Source: Bacteroides sp. CAG:144 (lineage in GTDB: Bacteria > Bacteroidota > Bacteroidia > Bacteroidales > UBA11471). From it: a DNA stretch of 8,736 nt. The position numbers were made by a program, and so were the translations under genes. Positions 7,971-8,736 of this stretch are shown here, one piece after another (the first letter of the stretch is position 1; each line of letters starts with the position of its first letter). A model generated the notes under the pieces. It was not told the origin of the DNA and did no database searches. It saw only the letters and a program-made list of their open reading frames with translations. The DNA lies in assembly GCA_000434215.1 (NCBI GenBank), contig HF999710.1, positions 39,078-47,813 on the forward strand, given 5' to 3'.

Positions 7971-7978
7971 TACATTTG
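7971..7978 (+). promoter_or_regulatory. Probable -7 promoter element of rnhB
   Basis: The plus strand reads TACATTTG, a full match to TAnnTTTG, ending 19 nt before the rnhB ATG. No TTTG is seen at the expected upstream distance, so the -33 part is weak. The inferred transcript would begin near 7983 and have a leader of about 15 nt. Confidence 0.5.
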
Positions 7979-7997
7979 TAAGTAGAAAACGCAATTT

Positions 7998-8624
7998 ATG
8001 TTACTCCCCTATAAAATAGAAAATCGCATCGAAGCAGGTTGCGACGAAGCCGGTCGTGGCTGCTTGGCCGGCGCCGTATATGCAGCGGCAGTCATCGCCG
8101 TATATGCAGCGGCAGTCATATTGCCGCCGACATTTCAAGACGAACGGCTCAACGACTCAAAACAACTCTCCGAAAAACAACGTTATGCCTTGCGCCCCGT
8201 CATCGAACAGAATGCCATCGCATGGGCCGTAGGTATCGTAACACCGGAAGAAATCGACAAAATCAATATTCTGAATGCCTCTTTTCTCGCCATGCATCGC
8301 GCCCTCGACGCTTTGAGTACTCGTCCCGAAGCACTGCTCATCGACGGAAACCGTTTCGCCCCCTACCACAACATACCTTATTCTTGTGAAATAAAAGGCG
8401 ACGGACGATTTCTCTCTATCGCCGCAGCTTCGATTCTTGCCAAAACATATCGGGACGATTACATGATGAATTTGCACGAAGAGTTCCCTCAGTACCACTG
8501 GAACGAAAACAAAGGGTATCCCACCCGCACACACCGGGTTGCCATTGCACAATACGGCCCTACGCCTTATCATCGCAAGACATTCAACCTGCTGGGCGCA
8601 GAGCAGCACTCTCTCTTCGAATGA
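7998..8624 (+). CDS. rnhB: Ribonuclease HII with an 8-residue internal tandem duplication
   Basis: RNase HII cuts the RNA strand of RNA-DNA hybrids and starts removal of single ribonucleotides from DNA. The 208-residue product has the family signature CDEAGRG (15-21) with catalytic Asp16-Glu17, then NDSKQLS (52-58), LLIDGN with Asp116, [17 protein letters not shown] with Asp135, and the C-terminal HR...[11 protein letters not shown]. Thus all four metal ligands are present. The oddity is AVYAAAVI repeated directly at 26-33 and 34-41, where relatives have one copy before LPP; without it the length would be about 200, typical for Bacteroidales. The extra piece lies in or next to the core beta-strand after the DEAGRG motif, so activity is plausible but not certain. 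The gene is alone on its strand, diverging from the glycosyltransferase and ending at a strong terminator. Confidence 0.95.
   Translation: MLLPYKIENRIEAGCDEAGRGCLAGAVYAAAVIAVYAAAVILPPTFQDERLNDSKQLSEKQRYALRPVIEQNAIAWAVGIVTPEEIDKINILNASFLAMHRALDALSTRPEALLIDGNRFAPYHNIPYSCEIKGDGRFLSIAAASILAKTYRDDYMMNLHEEFPQYHWNENKGYPTRTHRVAIAQYGPTPYHRKTFNLLGAEQHSLFE
8073..8120. repeat. 24-bp tandem direct repeat (two copies) inside rnhB
   Basis: Copy 1 is 8073-8096 and copy 2 is 8097-8120, directly adjacent and in codon register. They match at 23 of 24 bases; the only difference is the last base (C at 8096, A at 8120), which is silent because ATC and ATA both encode Ile. The near identity suggests a recent event or strong constraint. 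Confidence 0.96.
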
Positions 8625-8652
8625 CACGATTCATAAAAACGCGAGATTTCCA

Positions 8653-8690
8653 AATAAAAAAGCCAACCATGAAAGGTTGGCTTTTTTATT
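8653..8690. terminator. Strong bidirectional intrinsic terminator
   Basis: A perfect 16-bp inverted repeat (8653-8668 with 8675-8690) encloses the 6-nt loop ATGAAA. The core GCCAACC / GGTTGGC is flanked by A and T runs, so on either strand a GC stem is followed by a run of T. It lies 28 nt after the rnhB stop and 15 nt beyond the stop of the minus-strand gene at the right edge, and so serves both convergent genes. Confidence 0.93.
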
Positions 8691-8705
8691 CTAAACTGTC
8701 ATTTT

Positions 8706-8736
8706 TTATTTGGTAGCAGCTTCGAGTTTCTTCATC
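8706..8736 (-). CDS. C-terminal end of an unidentified minus-strand gene, cut by the window edge
   Basis: The minus strand encodes MKKLEAATK followed by TAA at 8708-8706. The ATG shown may be an internal methionine, since the gene probably continues to the right. Support comes from the position of the stop just before a bidirectional terminator that needs a convergent partner of rnhB. Nine residues are too few to identify the protein. Confidence 0.5.
   Translation of the reverse strand, partial: MKKLEAATK

Noticed and set aside
1..8736. Search by eye for tRNA, rRNA, CRISPR arrays, insertion sequences and phage or defence genes
   Set aside because: None seen. The window is accounted for by ribosomal and housekeeping genes plus one glycosyltransferase.

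Overview
This window is a housekeeping chromosomal segment from a member of the phylum Bacteroidota, most likely order Bacteroidales. Three things point there: ribosomal protein sequences of Bacteroides type (for example the [12 protein letters not shown] form in L2), the fused gene order rpsL-rpsG-fusA-rpsJ-rplC with no tuf between fusA and rpsJ, and promoters of the Bacteroides type (TTTG, about 20 nt, TAnnTTTG). I cannot name the genus from the sequence alone.

Positions 1-6765 are one minus-strand ribosomal protein operon, read from right to left: rpsL, rpsG, fusA, rpsJ, rplC, rplD, rplW, rplB, rpsS, rplV and the first codons of rpsC, which leaves the window. Most genes are tightly packed (1-nt overlap to 51-nt gap). 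The exception is a 152-nt spacer between rpsL and rpsG. Upstream of rpsL is a clear promoter (6907-6938) and a leader of about 135 nt containing two nested inverted repeats. Only rplW has a perfect Shine-Dalgarno sequence, which is unusual because Bacteroidota ribosomes generally do not use it.

Positions 7104-7898 hold a minus-strand family-2-like glycosyltransferase. Positions 7998-8624 hold plus-strand rnhB (ribonuclease HII). These two are divergent and share a 99-bp region with a -7 box facing each way. A strong bidirectional hairpin terminator (8653-8690) separates rnhB from the last nine codons of an unidentified minus-strand gene at the right edge.

No new multi-gene system is visible. 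The most striking oddities are two in-frame tandem duplications inside very conserved proteins: 27 bp (9 residues) in ribosomal protein L2 and 24 bp (8 residues) in RNase HII, each with only one mismatch between copies. Next in interest are the nested structure of the operon leader, the lone strong Shine-Dalgarno before rplW, and the long rpsL-rpsG spacer.
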